Shown here: one piece after another, positions 26,901 to 41,000 of the stretch
Layout of the letters: the number at the start of each line of letters is the position of its first letter
Numbering within the stretch: the first letter of the stretch is position 1
Assembly (NCBI RefSeq): GCF_905475345.1
Contig: NC_066594.1
Span: 2,786,001 to 2,850,000, forward strand
Direction of reading: 5' to 3'
DNA from: Vespula vulgaris
Lineage: Eukaryota; Arthropoda; Insecta; Hymenoptera; Vespidae
DNA: 64,000 nucleotides
Translations under genes and position numbers: made by a program
Notes under the pieces: model-generated
The model's database searches: none
Told to the model about the DNA's origin: nothing
What the model saw: only the letters and a program-made list of their open reading frames with translations

Positions 26901-29304
26901 ATTCTCTCTAAATATGTATTGCTTTTAGTGGCGAATCCGGAGCTGGCAAAACCGTAGCAGCTAAGTACATAATGTCATATATAGCCAGGGTCAGTGGAGG
27001 TGGTGAAAGGGTACAAAGAGTGAAGGATGTGATCTTGGAGTCGAATCCTCTTTTAGAAGCTTTTGGCAATGCCAAGACGATGCGGAATAATAATAGCAGC
27101 AGATTTGTACGTTTCAATCATATTTCTATAAAATTATATATATATATAATTTTTATTACATATGGATATACTTATATGTGGTTATATCTTAAAATATAGC
27201 AAAAATTTCGATTCATTTAATCGATTAATCTAATTGATTTTTTATTATCAGGGCAAATATGTGGAGATACAATTCGGTACAGGTGGACAACCTAACGGTG
27301 GAAAAATATCAAATTTTTTATTAGAGAAATCGAGAGTTACCTGTCATAATCCTGGAGAAAGAAACTTTCATATATTTTATCAGTTGGTAACCGGTGCCGA
27401 CTCTCAAATGAAGTGTAAGTAAAAAGAAGATATTAGACGTGATAAGAATTTTTAAGATTTAGTTGGGTTTTTTATTTTATTTATATAATGTAAATCTAAG
27501 AATTTACTAAATAACATTATGTTGTGCTTCACAGCTGAATTGGGATTGACTGATCTTGATTATTATCAATATTTAAGTTATGGTGGTAATCATAAAGTAG
27601 AAAGCACTAACGATGCTCGTGATCTTCAAGAAACGTTGAAAGGTATTACAAATTTTTTTTCATGAACAATTTCGTTCTCGAATGTTGATAATTTCTTTTG
27701 TTTGTTTACTTTTTTTCTATTTCTTTCACTTTTTTTTTAGCTTTGCAAGTTATGGGAATACAAGACAGTGAAGTATTTGATATCTTCAAGCTGGTAGCAG
27801 GAATACTTCATGTTGGAAATATTCAATTCATCGAGAAAGGAAACTATTCACAAGTCGCTGATAAGCAGTGTTAGTATTTTAATTAGGTTTCTTTCTACTT
27901 TATCGAAGAATAAGATAAAAGAATCAATATTTAAATAATTTGACAATTTCATACTTGAAAATTGAATTCTGCCATATTTAAAAAAATTTGTTACAATTTT
28001 TGATAAACAAAATGTTAATGTAACAAATCACGTTTCTAATTTTATATAAAAGATAATGTAAGTTAGTAATTTCATACATTTTTAATTGTTTGAAATGAGT
28101 TGAAAATGACATATTAGAAAATTATATGAATTAAATTAAAAATTTAAAGATTTTTTGGAATAATTTAAATCTGCCAAAAATTTTGAGTTCTTTTTTTAAT
28201 TCCCTGGCATTAAAAAAAAAGACATGACAAATGTTGTATCGTTCTTATCACGTTTTATCGATTTCAGTTCTCGATTTTCCTGCTTACCTTTTTGGAGTCT
28301 CTGGGGAACAGTTGTCGCACAAGCTGACGTCGCGTGAATTCGAATCAAAATGGGGAAGTCAGTCTGAAAGCGTCGACGTGACTTTGAATGTCGAACAAGC
28401 TCTTTACGCACGTGATGCATTGGCCAAGGACGTTTATACTAGACTTTTCGATCATTTGGTCAAGGTACATAAATATGAATATATTTATACTTAACTATTT
28501 TCTTTACTTTTTTGTGTATACTTATTTATTTATTTATTTATCTTCTTTTTTTGCTTGTTTCTTTTCTTTTTTTTTAAAGGATAAAATTTATCATAGATCT
28601 TTTTATATTTTTCAATTGTAGAAAGTTAATTCAGCGATGGAAACCAATGCAGATAGTTATGAAATTGGAATATTGGATATTTATGGTTTCGAAATCTTCG
28701 AAAAAAATGGTTTCGAACAATTCTGCATCAACTTTGTGAATGAGAAATTGCAACAGATCTTCATAGAACTCACGTTAAAAGCTGAACAGGTAAGTGTCAT
28801 TTTATCAGACATTATATCGGCATTTTTTATTGCTCGATACTTATACTTTAATAATATATTACTACACATATGATTTTTATTTTATTCTCTCTCTCTCTCT
28901 CTTTCTCTTTCTTATATATAATATTAGTTAAATTATATATAATACAAGCCATATATTATCTATTATAAATAACGAATCTGTAAATTTGTTTTGAATACTA
29001 ATCAAGTATCAGAAAGCTTTGACATTAGCTTGAATTCTTCTTTTGTTTTTGTTCTTTTCCTTTTTATTTCTTTTTTACAAAATACGAAACAACTTATATT
29101 TTTCTTTTTTTTTCTTTTCTGCACGAAAATCACAGCTAGTTCCTCGTCGATATAATTTACAAATTTACATTGAATTTTCACAATTTAATTAGAATGGATA
29201 ATTTGTTCTAACGATCGATGAATAAGATTCATTGAGAAATTTTCAAACGTAAAAATTCCAAATTTATCCCACTGTCACTCGTAATCAAAACATATTGGAA
29301 GACA

Positions 29305-29393
<89 letters not shown>

Positions 29394-30533
29394 ACAAATC
29401 AATCGATCGTGATCATCATTTGGCGTTTCTGCTAATTCCTTAACCCTCAGCTTGAGAGGTCCACAACAACGATTTTCATTAACACTCCTGGACAACAACT
29501 TTTCATGGTCTTGGTCCAGGTATCTCGTCAATCTTCGTAGACTTTATAACTTGGTAAAACATCGGTCCTTCTCAATGAATACCTTTGCACAGGTGTAGTT
29601 TGAGCCATAAGGAGTTTACTAGGTACTTTGCTAGGCGGTGCTGGAATTTGTTTGGGTAATTCGCTCGATGTAACCATAGAGTTTTCTGTTGTAGACAAGT
29701 GTTCAGAACCAAGAGCCCAGGCTCGTTCCTTGATTCCATTAACTTTTGTGTTTTTCAATGAATTCTTCGAATCCTCAAAACCATCGGGATCATGTACAAG
29801 TCGATCAAACTTTTTCGGTGGTCTTAGTTTCTTCTCATGTTTCGCTTTCCAATCAGTTTGTCTCTCGAATGGTCTGGTTACTCTTAAATAATCCAATGGA
29901 CCTTCGCTCAAGGTACTTCTAGGACCTGTCTCTATCTTCCTAAATGTACCACTGTTACCTCTTACGTTAACATATACCTTTGGTTTACCACTTTTCAAAT
30001 AATACAATTTTTCATCGAGATTGTGTAACTTTGGTGGGCTCAATAATACTCTTTTCTCCGTGTCGTCGTAACCATCCAAACGAAAGTTCGACGATATCCC
30101 AATATTTCTTACGCCTAATATGGAGTTCGGTACAACTTCGGGATTTGGATAACTCTCGTTTGAAGATTCTATAGTTTGTTGATTCTTCAAAACAGCATGG
30201 ACCAATCCTTGAAGATTTTCCGGATCTACATCACCAGCACCCTGGACTTCAATTTCCACCAATCTAGAAAATGAAAAAAAAAAGAAAAAGAAAAAGTCAT
30301 TATCGTAAAATTAGAATTGTAGCAAACAATGAGATTTCTTTCTTCTCGTGAAACCGTAATAACACGTTTGGACGACTTTTACCGTCTTTGTGAGCAGGGT
30401 AACGAGTTAGCCTCGTTTCTGGGACATCCATCATTTAGCAATGAGCTCTCCAAGCTACGAGCGAAAGTGATCTGGCTTGACTACGGTGTGTAATTTCAAT
30501 ACCGATTAAACGAAACGAAACGAAACGAAGGAA

Positions 30534-30565
<32 letters not shown>

Positions 30566-33500
30566 AAAGGAAGAGATTAAAGAGAGAAATAAGAAGAAGA
30601 AAAGAACAAAAAGAGAAAAGAAATAAGAGAAAATAAATCCGTGAAGGGATAATCTAGCCACTCTGTGATTAGGTAATCTCATATATGTATATAGACAATG
30701 TATACTAATAATCTTTACTAGTATCGTGTTGTAACAGATTTCACGAGTATGCGTTTGAAAAGAAAAGAAAAGAACAGAACAAGAAACCAAAAAAGAAAAA
30801 GAATAGAGAATTCGATAGTTTCACTTGATAGAATTGACTTACCTGTAATTATTGTCCGTATCAGGCCTCTCGACGTTAGTGTTTTGAAAGAAACCATGAA
30901 CGGATTTACCTCCCTCGTAAATTTTTCGCTCGTTAAAGTCACGATCCTCGTGTATATGATTGGGCGATGATGGTGGTCTTGGTAAAACCATGGCCGATGA
31001 TGCCAAATCGAAAAGGACCAATAACAGTAAGGTTCCATATTTTTTCTCTGCTTTCATCCTGAAATGACACAAGAATGAGGACTTATTTAAAAGAGAAAAA
31101 AAGCAAAAGAAAGAAAAAATCGAACGAAAAAAAGAAACAAATTCTTTTTTTTTTATTTTTTATTTTTTATTTTTATTTCTTTTATTTTATTTATTTATTT
31201 CTTTTCCTTTCCTTTCTTTTTAATGTAAATTTTTATTTGAAAAAGACAACTTTTCGTTCTCTAAACTCTTCCGTTTCATTTCGTGAAATAATAATGAAAT
31301 GGACGAAAGGAACCAGAACGACGATTTCTAAACGGTAAACAAAGATGAAACGAACGACGCGTAACGAGTGTACGTTATAATAAAAACGGCAGTGAAAGTT
31401 CAAGAAGCGGTCCGACCGAAACAACCGATATACGATGGCGATTGGCCTCGAGGGAAACGAAATAATCATATTTCTTTTGTTTTCCTTACGTAAGGCACAT
31501 GCCTTGGGGTGCGTCATAAGAAAAGAAAATCATTCGATTTTAATCAAAACTATTAAAAATATTCCTTAATATTTAAATTGCATTCGCCTATAATTGATAA
31601 ATCCATTGATCTCAGTCATACAATTATTTTTAATATATACGGGATTTCATTTTAAACGATATAGTCAAATATGTCCGATCTTATTCTAAATCGCAATAAT
31701 GCGATTAATTTTCTGATAATATCAATATTTTTTTTTTGTTTCATTCATCTATTTGCATATTTTTTTTCTTGTTTCATTCATTCTATTTGCATATTTTTTT
31801 TCATATGTTTCTAAAGTACGATGGCCTTCAGTAGTCATAAAGAATATTATTGCGATTGAACAGTTTGTTAAACTTCGGTGCAGTATAACTCGATGAAATA
31901 TTAATGAAGAGATGTACTGCAGGTACTCGTTGGTATTGATATTCTCTATAACTTTTGTCCGGATTAAAATATCGATTTCTATTTGAAAAAAATTGTTATG
32001 ACGTTCGTACCTTGCTAACAGCGTACTTTTGCAATACATATTACATTTTCCTCGTAAAATTTAGCAATTGTAAATGAGATGAGAATTAGTCACAATTATA
32101 TATACATATTTTTCTTGTTTTTTTTCCTGCAAACTATTTTTATAATTTTTTTTCATACGATATACATATATAATATTTCTTTGTCCTTTATACATGTTTA
32201 CAAAATTTTATATACATTTACTATATATATATACATAACAAAAAAGCAGAAATAGAAATCAAAAAAACACATTTGTCATAAAAACAATCCGCGCTTACGC
32301 AAGATTTCAACAAATTAATATAATGAATGTAGCAACGTGACAATACTACGCGAGAATCAAAAGTATCTTTAAACGATCTTAAAATAAGGCAATCAATCAA
32401 ATTGTATATATTAAACAAAGGATAAAGTAAGATATAGTAAATAAATTTATTGTGACTCTGATTTTACAAAAAAAAAAAAAAAAAGAAAAGAAAAAACATA
32501 TCTCGAATTATAATCAGGAGTAATTCAGTGATGAACGACATTTGTTCTACGGTGGTTCGAAATTGAAAATCTGACGTACTGAACGCGATATTAAATATTT
32601 AATATATTAATCTTCTACCCTTGGCTCTGTTTCTCATAATATTTAAGTATTTCAATATTATCGAGATTACTATCTTGAGAAAACTTTTTTAGTCTTTCCT
32701 CATTATCTATTTTTGGTAATTTTTTACTTTTTTTTTTATTCTTTCTCGTTAAATTTTTTATATTTCATCTAATGAACTACGTAACGCTTTTGCTGCGGTC
32801 CGCGAGCTGTTCATCACTGTTAATTAATAATTAACACGATAAGCGATAAATCGAATCATATTTTTTACTACGTAACTCCAAGTCATTAGATTGATTGATT
32901 CGGGTTAGTTAAAAACATACATATGTAGACATCTACGATATATGCCGAGATCTATACCAATATATTTTCTCAAGAAGCATCATAGACATGTCCGCATACG
33001 TGATCGTGCAAGTAAATCACTCGGACGTCGTTAGAGAAGAAAGCTTTCGTTCATTCGTTCGTTCGTTCGTTCGTTCGTTCGTTCTACATAACACAAAAGC
33101 CAAGCGAGACGCGTTATTTATCGATGTTAAGAAAAGTTGAAGAAGGAAACCAATAGCGTTTTGAATCAACTATCGTTCAACATCGTGATGACTTTCTCAC
33201 AGGTATGCAAAGATGAAGGTGAAGTCTTCTTGCAAATCGTAACGACGGAACACCGTTCCATTATTTTCCCGCTGTTCCTTCGACAAAGTAACGGGAGTTT
33301 CCTCCTTTCCCGGCTCTGAAGGTGCGATAGAGAAGAACAACTCTATCTTCTCCTCTCTCTCTTTCTCCCTCTTTTTACCCTTCTTTGTCTTTCTTTCTTC
33401 TCTGTCTATCTATCTTTCTTTCTTTATTTCTCTCTACTACTCTGGTTCTCTTTATCTTTTTCTATTACTCTATCACTCTGTCTTTCTCTTTCTTTTTATT

Positions 33501-34200
33501 ATTCTATCTCTCTTTCTCTCTCTCTCTTTCTCTATTACTTTGTTTCTTTCTCTTTTTCTATTACTGTTTCACTCTATCTGTTTTTTTACTCCTGTTCTTT
33601 TACTCTTTCTCTTTTTCCATATCATTTTATCTTCTCTCTTTTTATTAATCTCTATCTTTCGAAAGCATACAATATTTTTTTCTTTTACATATATCACATA
33701 TGTATGTATATCTATATCTATAATATATGTAGAAGATATATATATTTTTTTCTTCTCTCATATGTATGTACCGTTTCTCTTTCTCCCTTTCTTTCTTTCT
33801 CTTTCGTGGGTGTGGTTTTCGCCAAACGACGATGGTTGTGTGTCGGCGTAGTTGCTGAGGAAACAGGTTCTCTTAAAAAGTGCAAGTGCATTCGTTGCCC
33901 TGGTGAACGTACTCAGCTCTCTACCGCGAACAACACCGATATATCCACGTGCCCGACCTGTCAGACTGACCGACTCTACTCTACTCGACTCCGACTCCAT
34001 TCCACTTCCGTTCTCCATATATTTAAAAGTCTCATTGTCTTTATTATTACATCTATTTCTCAATTTTATATATATATATACACACACACACATATATATA
34101 CGTAATATATATTTATCTATATGATATTTTGGCATTAGTATGTATTTGTCGTAAGTTCTTTTTCTACTCGTTTCGTCATTTAATTATATGTAGGGTAATC

Positions 34201-34266
<66 letters not shown>

Positions 34267-37187
34267 GAGAAAAGTTAATCCAATCGAAGATATTTGGAAC
34301 ACTCTATATAGTTTAATCCTTTGGTTTAGCAAGCAAATGCTTTTAGTACAAGTTTCATTTAAAGTATGGAGTACTTTTCTTTTATACAGTGGCTCTCAAC
34401 CGTACTGTTTACTGACACTTATTGATTATTATTTCGTTTGTATAAACAAATAAGAAAAACTAGATTCATAAATTTCATCATAAAATCATTACAAATCTTC
34501 GATTTGAAACAAGCTCAAAGGAAAGAGAGCTCGATCCAGTATAGATTATCTTTCGTCATTTTATTTTCATAAATCGTAATTCACGTAAAATACATGATCC
34601 TCTTTTTTTATTTTCTTTTTTTATTCAACAATATTCACAAACATCACTCCGATGGTAGAATGATGGTAGAAGTTGTTGTTATTATTATTATTATTATTAT
34701 TAGTAGTAGTAGTAGTAGTAGTATATAGTAATAGTGTAGTAGTAATAGTAGTCGTAGTAGTAGTACTCATAGTAAAAAAGAACAAGAGGTTTACTTGAAA
34801 TCAACTCATAACGAGAGAACATGATGGGTAATTAGATAAATACAATAGGAAAGTTATTTACCGTGGGATTTTTTTCTCATTGCTAGTACACTTTACAAAT
34901 TCTTCTTACTCGTCACGTCTTACGATCAGATCCTCGTAAATATTCATTTATTATACCAATTTCTCTCGTACCGTCTTCTTGAAATAAATAAAAGGTAAAG
35001 AAAAAAAAAATAGAAATAAAGAGGAAATAAAAAAGAAAAAAAGAAGAATAAGAAAAAAATAAACGATTATTCCCGAAGAAGAAAATATTCCTCATTTATC
35101 TGTGTGAAAGTCGAATGATCATTGAAGGAACACTCCTTGCGGTCGAGTTGGCTAAATCGAAATCGTGCTTTTTAACGTCGATCATTTTCTTTCTACAATA
35201 AAATTAAACGAACGATCTCATACTTCCGTATTTTGTGTATTCCTTCTTCTAATCCTCAAATCAAATTTTTCCTTTTAAAAAGTTTCATTAAATACAAATT
35301 ATAATCAAGATCATTCGCGATTGATACGAGTATCAATACAAAACAGAAGCATATTCATATATTTCCTACGTTTTATAAACTTATAAGTTAAAGAAAGAAG
35401 AAAAATATTAATTTCAAGCAGGAACCAATACATTCACTTTCATAAAATTCTTAAAAAATAGAACGAAGAGAGAGAGAGGGAGAGAGAGAGAAAGAAAGAA
35501 AAAAAGAAAAAGTATCAATTAAAGTAGCACCGAGTTCATTCACACTTTCTTCCTTTCATAAAATTGAAAAAAAAGAAAGAAAGAAAAGAAAAAAAAGAGA
35601 AAGAAAGAAAGCAAAAATGGTAAGGAAGGGAGTGTTAAACTTATGTAGGAAGTAAATGATTCGATAAGAGATAATAATCGGAACGAGAGAATACTAATTT
35701 ACTCAGTTAATTATTAGAACCTCCCTCGTAGAAGAGATATTTAACTGGGTGATACGGAACTCGAGATACGATTAAATTCACGCCTCGAGGAAAGTGAGAG
35801 TGGTCAAGGCCCGAAGGGGCCCTGTTTATATATATACTCGTACGTCTCTCTTTCTCACTCTTCCTACCTCCGTTACTCTCTCTCCCCTCCTTTTCTCACA
35901 CTGATCACACTCGCTTCAACGTACCAGAAAGTACCTATAGAAAGACGCTGATATAAATACTAATAACTAAGGAGTATATGTTTGTAATCATTACGTTTTT
36001 CTTATCTCTTTTCATTCATATCTTTTGTTTGTTTCATACCGTTTGAGATAATTGTGTAGGAGAAATTTATCTAATATTTATAATTGAACTTTTAAAATTA
36101 TATTTAAAATAAATATGGATATTTTTAAAGAGTGTAATATTATATAATATGAAAATCTAATAATGATGATAATAATAATAATAATATATATATATATAAA
36201 TTACAAATTTTTCAATAATAGAAAATTATACTATATAATATAAATAATATAATATTATGTTTATACATAATATTACATATATGCATGTAAGATACATTAT
36301 ATAAATAATATATATAATATATAAGAATCGAAAATTTGTAATTTATAAAAGATTCAATTCTTTTTTATCGAAACATATAAATAAGATATATTCGTGATAC
36401 AAAGTTTAAATGGTTCAACATGTATTATTATACAAAAATGTTTATATAACAATATTATTCATAGTAAAAAAAACATCTAATCGGACAAAATTAAAATCTC
36501 TCGATAGAATGAAACGAAAAAAGATCTTTTTAATCGGCTTCGGTTCGATATTATCGAATTGGCCTCCTTTCGATTAACGTGTGTATTGATAACAAGTATG
36601 ATTTCAATGACTCGACGAAGCTTTCGCAGTCATTAAACGATTCCATACAATTGCGTAGTGACTTGCTACGAGTATCTCGAACGTAGAATCACTCACGATT
36701 GCACAAACGAGATCGTAGATCGTAAGATCTCGATATTTCCTTGACGGCACTTGTCTAGAGAAGTCAATTATCTACGCGCCTCTCTATAAGCAGGATTATT
36801 TTCAAAGAAATTCATTCAGTTCATTTATAACAATAATCCCACTTACTTAAAATATTATTAGTTTCTTTTCATTCAAAAAGTCATTCATTTTCATTTGAAA
36901 AGTTATTTCATCTAAAAGAAATAAATCAATATTTTCAATAACAAAAATCACTTATTAAAAAAAGTATATATATATATTTTCTCAAAAATAAATTTAAATT
37001 ATTTACTATATTTTTTAAATTAAATTTTCTATCTTTTACTTACGATATTAAAAAAAAGAGAGAAATAAATTACATATGTGTAATATAATATAATCTCCAC
37101 ATATATAATTATACATATATGTAAGAAACATAATATATACCATATATATTATATATGTCATTTATTCTTTCTCTCTCTCTTTCTTTC

Positions 37188-37239
<52 letters not shown>

Positions 37240-37901
37240 TTCATATATATATTTTTATATGCATTTAAACGTAATCGTACGTTGACATATTATGTGTATA
37301 ATGCACATATGTAACAGGCATAATAGATACATATACACGAAATAAATAATACTCTTTTTAAACATTATTATACGATTACGTAATTTCTCGATCATCATTC
37401 AAGTCAGTCATCGGAACGTGACGTTAGAGTCGTATTGTTTCCCCATTCGATATTCTCAGCGAATTTATTGCAAACTATTATTACATACCCCTTATCATTG
37501 TCTCACCCCTTACATCATGGTTTCACCGATTTTCTTCCTTATCGTGTCTATTCTATAGATAATGATACTTTCACAAGAACGTTAAGGCGCGGTCGGTTAC
37601 GTGTGCTCGCACACGTTTCGCTTCGCCTTCTCTTGCCAAGGAAAGTACATGTGTACATGGATATATATATGTGTTTATATATATATATATATGTGTGTGT
37701 ATGTGTGTGTGTGCATGTGTGTACACGTATGTGTTTATCCACAAAGAACGGAATTTTCAATGAAACTATCGCAAGACATACTATGATTTCATTCCCTCGA
37801 GCATGATCGTAAGTCAACCTATCGCAATTAAAATTCTGATCCATTTTGTCTTCCGACGTCTTATGCGTTCACGATTATGAAACCGTAACGTTTGATCAAG
37901 A

Positions 37902-37988
<87 letters not shown>

Positions 37989-37989
37989 G

Positions 37990-38028
<39 letters not shown>

Positions 38029-41000
38029 GTTATTATTATATTTATTGATAAGTTTCTTTTATATATATATACATATATATTGCTCATATTTACTGTTCTA
38101 CTTGTTCGAAAATATAAAGAACTTAAAAAGAATTTACTCCAAAAAAAAATGAATGAAAACAATTTAAATGGCATGGGAATAATATCATCATCATCCTTTT
38201 TCTGCTACTTCTCTTTCTCAAATTAAAAATTAATTGGCAATCGAGAAAAAAATATAATAAAGCAATTATTAATTTTGTTTTATTTTTTTTTCTTTTTTTT
38301 TCATACTTGTCTAATTTTCACATATAGAATTAGAAATTAATTAAATAAAGAATAAAAAGGAGTTAATCATTTTGTCCTTAATTTTCTCTTTTTTTTTGTC
38401 GGTCGCCAATTTTTCTTTCTCTAATTAAAAACCAATTAGATAGAGCAACGCTGTAATAATAATTTCGTCGTTATATCCTTAAATGTCTTATTTTCTTTTT
38501 CGCTTATCTCTATTTTTCTTCCTCGAATTAAAAAATAATTATAAAAGAATAAAAAAATAATAATCTTACCGTCATTCTCACGTATTTTTTGTATATTATG
38601 TTTTTCCTCTTATCCACTCTTCTTTCTCAAATTAAAAATGATAGAAATAGAGAAAAAAAGAGGAAATAAAAAATTCCATTATCATTCTAACGTATTTTAT
38701 CCCTTTTTTTTCTTATTTCTAAGTATACATTAAATATTAGTTGGACAAAAAATAAGAACAGGAGTACGATTGCTTTTTAAAGTCACTTGAAAACTTTTGG
38801 CCTATCCCCGGTACTTCCTATTATATTATTATATCATTTATTTCGCTCTTTTATCGATTCTTCCTTTTTCCAATTAAAAATTAATTAGATTAAAAAAAGG
38901 CACAAAAAGAAGTACTATAAGAAAGTGTTAAGCAGGTGCATGATGTTATCAAAAGATGGAAAGGAAAACATCGTATTTTTATAAGCAACCATGCGTTCGA
39001 CAGTTGCACGCTTCTGCTTTCTATCTATCACGAGAAAATCAAATGCTTTCGATCTTTGAATAAAAGGCACGTATAGTATATCATGAGGTTATCTAGTTAA
39101 AAGATACCTCTCCCGATTCCATTTATCGTTTCGTATAGTTTCACACGGTTCCACGTTCAATTCATTGCGAAATACGTAAGGAAACCACAACCAGTTTTCA
39201 CATACCGTACCTTTTCGTATCTTAAAAAAAAAAGAAGAAATAGAAATGAAAAAGACAAAAAAGAAACAAATAGACGAAAAAAATAAACCGGCTCTTTCAC
39301 AACTGTTCTAAATAGATTCTGCTACGCATTATATTATAAAATATTTTAAACGGATATATTATTATTATTTTCAAATTAGAGAGAAAAGTAATACATCACG
39401 TTTAATAATGTGATATATCTTATACGTATATATGTATATATGATTCAAAAATAAATTAATTTATTAATTTTATTAAAAAAATATAATAATAATATTAATA
39501 ATAATAATAAGCAGATTAACTTTGAAGGTTTAATCAATTGTTTTCTTTATAAATTCTAGCGTGAAAATGATTAATTAACAAAATTGAAAAGGAAAAAGAA
39601 GTGTTTTTTTTATTATATATATTTTTTTCTCAACAATAGTAAAGATAACAATTGCAAAAAATAATAAAATATCTAAATATGCACGTTAATGAGATAATAT
39701 CGACGAAACATTTCAACTTTCCCTTCTCGCGTTCTTCTACTTACACGTTGAACAGTTCCAACGAATGTAAGTTAAGTCAGTTGTACGATTCGTTCTACGA
39801 GATCACGATTATGCACATTGCACATATATATACATATATAGAAAAAAAAGAATATATATATAACGTATATATATATGTATGTGTGTGCATATCATAAATA
39901 GTATGCAGTGTTCTTATTTCTGTGGAAACTAGCGAGTCCAATCGAGCGGAATCAAGAAACTGATTGTAATCGCTTAAGACACGATATATTAAAGAACCTT
40001 GAGACCATTTTATGTGCCAATGTATATGAGCAAATCAATTTAAATCTCATTAATGTTCCACTTCGTGGTTGTATGACCGACGGATTTTTTCTAATCGCTA
40101 TTCTTGAAATGAAAAAAAAAAGGAATAAAAAGAGAAAAAGAATTTTACATTGCATTTTTTACATTTCGATTATGCATCTTTAAAATTAGTTCACCAAAAG
40201 GACGTACGAATGTATGATATATGTTTTACATATATACATACGTATATTACAAATTTTAATAAATGTAAAATATTCTTTTTTTCTCTCTTCCTCTCTCTAT
40301 CGAATGTCAAAATCTTACATGAAATATCATGACTGATTATACATTTAACATGCACTTTTATGAGCGATTAGATAATCTAATCCACAATCTCGAATCAAAG
40401 AGAGTTTCTTAGCTCCAGGAAGCATGATCTTCTTAAGAAGAGAGCGATTACAATTCGAGTGACAGCTTATGATTATGAAAGAGTTGATTCACGAACACAT
40501 ACATAGCCGCAAACACATACTTATACATATATATACATATACATGCGCAACATACTGAACGAATAACTTTCAAATCTGATATACTTTCTAGATTAACAGA
40601 CGTGACTTTACCTTTCTCCGTGGTCACGTAAACTTGTCTTAAACAAAGATAAGAATAGAAATAAACAACAAAATATTAATAAATAGATGATAATAATAAT
40701 ATAATAAAAAGAAGTGATACAATGCAGTATGAAAAAGAGAACGCAAGGTAATCATACGAAAGTCCTTTACAGAGCAAGGATTATTAAGTAGAGTGCTAAT
40801 AGACAACGTTATGCTAACATTCCAATGTATACTTTAGATAATAAAGTATCTCTTCGAAATACATCGAAATATGGCATAACGATTACGTAACATCACGATT
40901 TTGTTACTCATCTACGAATCGTTCTTTCGCATATATGCATATATATTCTTACGTAAAATGTGTTTATTACGAAAATCGGAGAAAATCTTTCGTATTTATC

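Noticed and set aside
29528..30262. Stand-alone 244-residue protein starting at 30262
   Set aside because: The supposed start is TTG, just after a good acceptor. The upstream exon with a real ATG and signal peptide fits in phase, so this is exon 2 only.
33385..33851. Leu/Phe/Ser-rich frames resembling membrane proteins
   Set aside because: They come from the CT-rich tract; hydrophobicity is a by-product of TTT/CTC codons. The same applies to frames near 3.0, 10.8, 45.1, 46.0 and 48.1 kb.
37846..38226. Poly-Ile and poly-Met reading frames
   Set aside because: They are translations of the (ATT)n-(ATC)n microsatellite.
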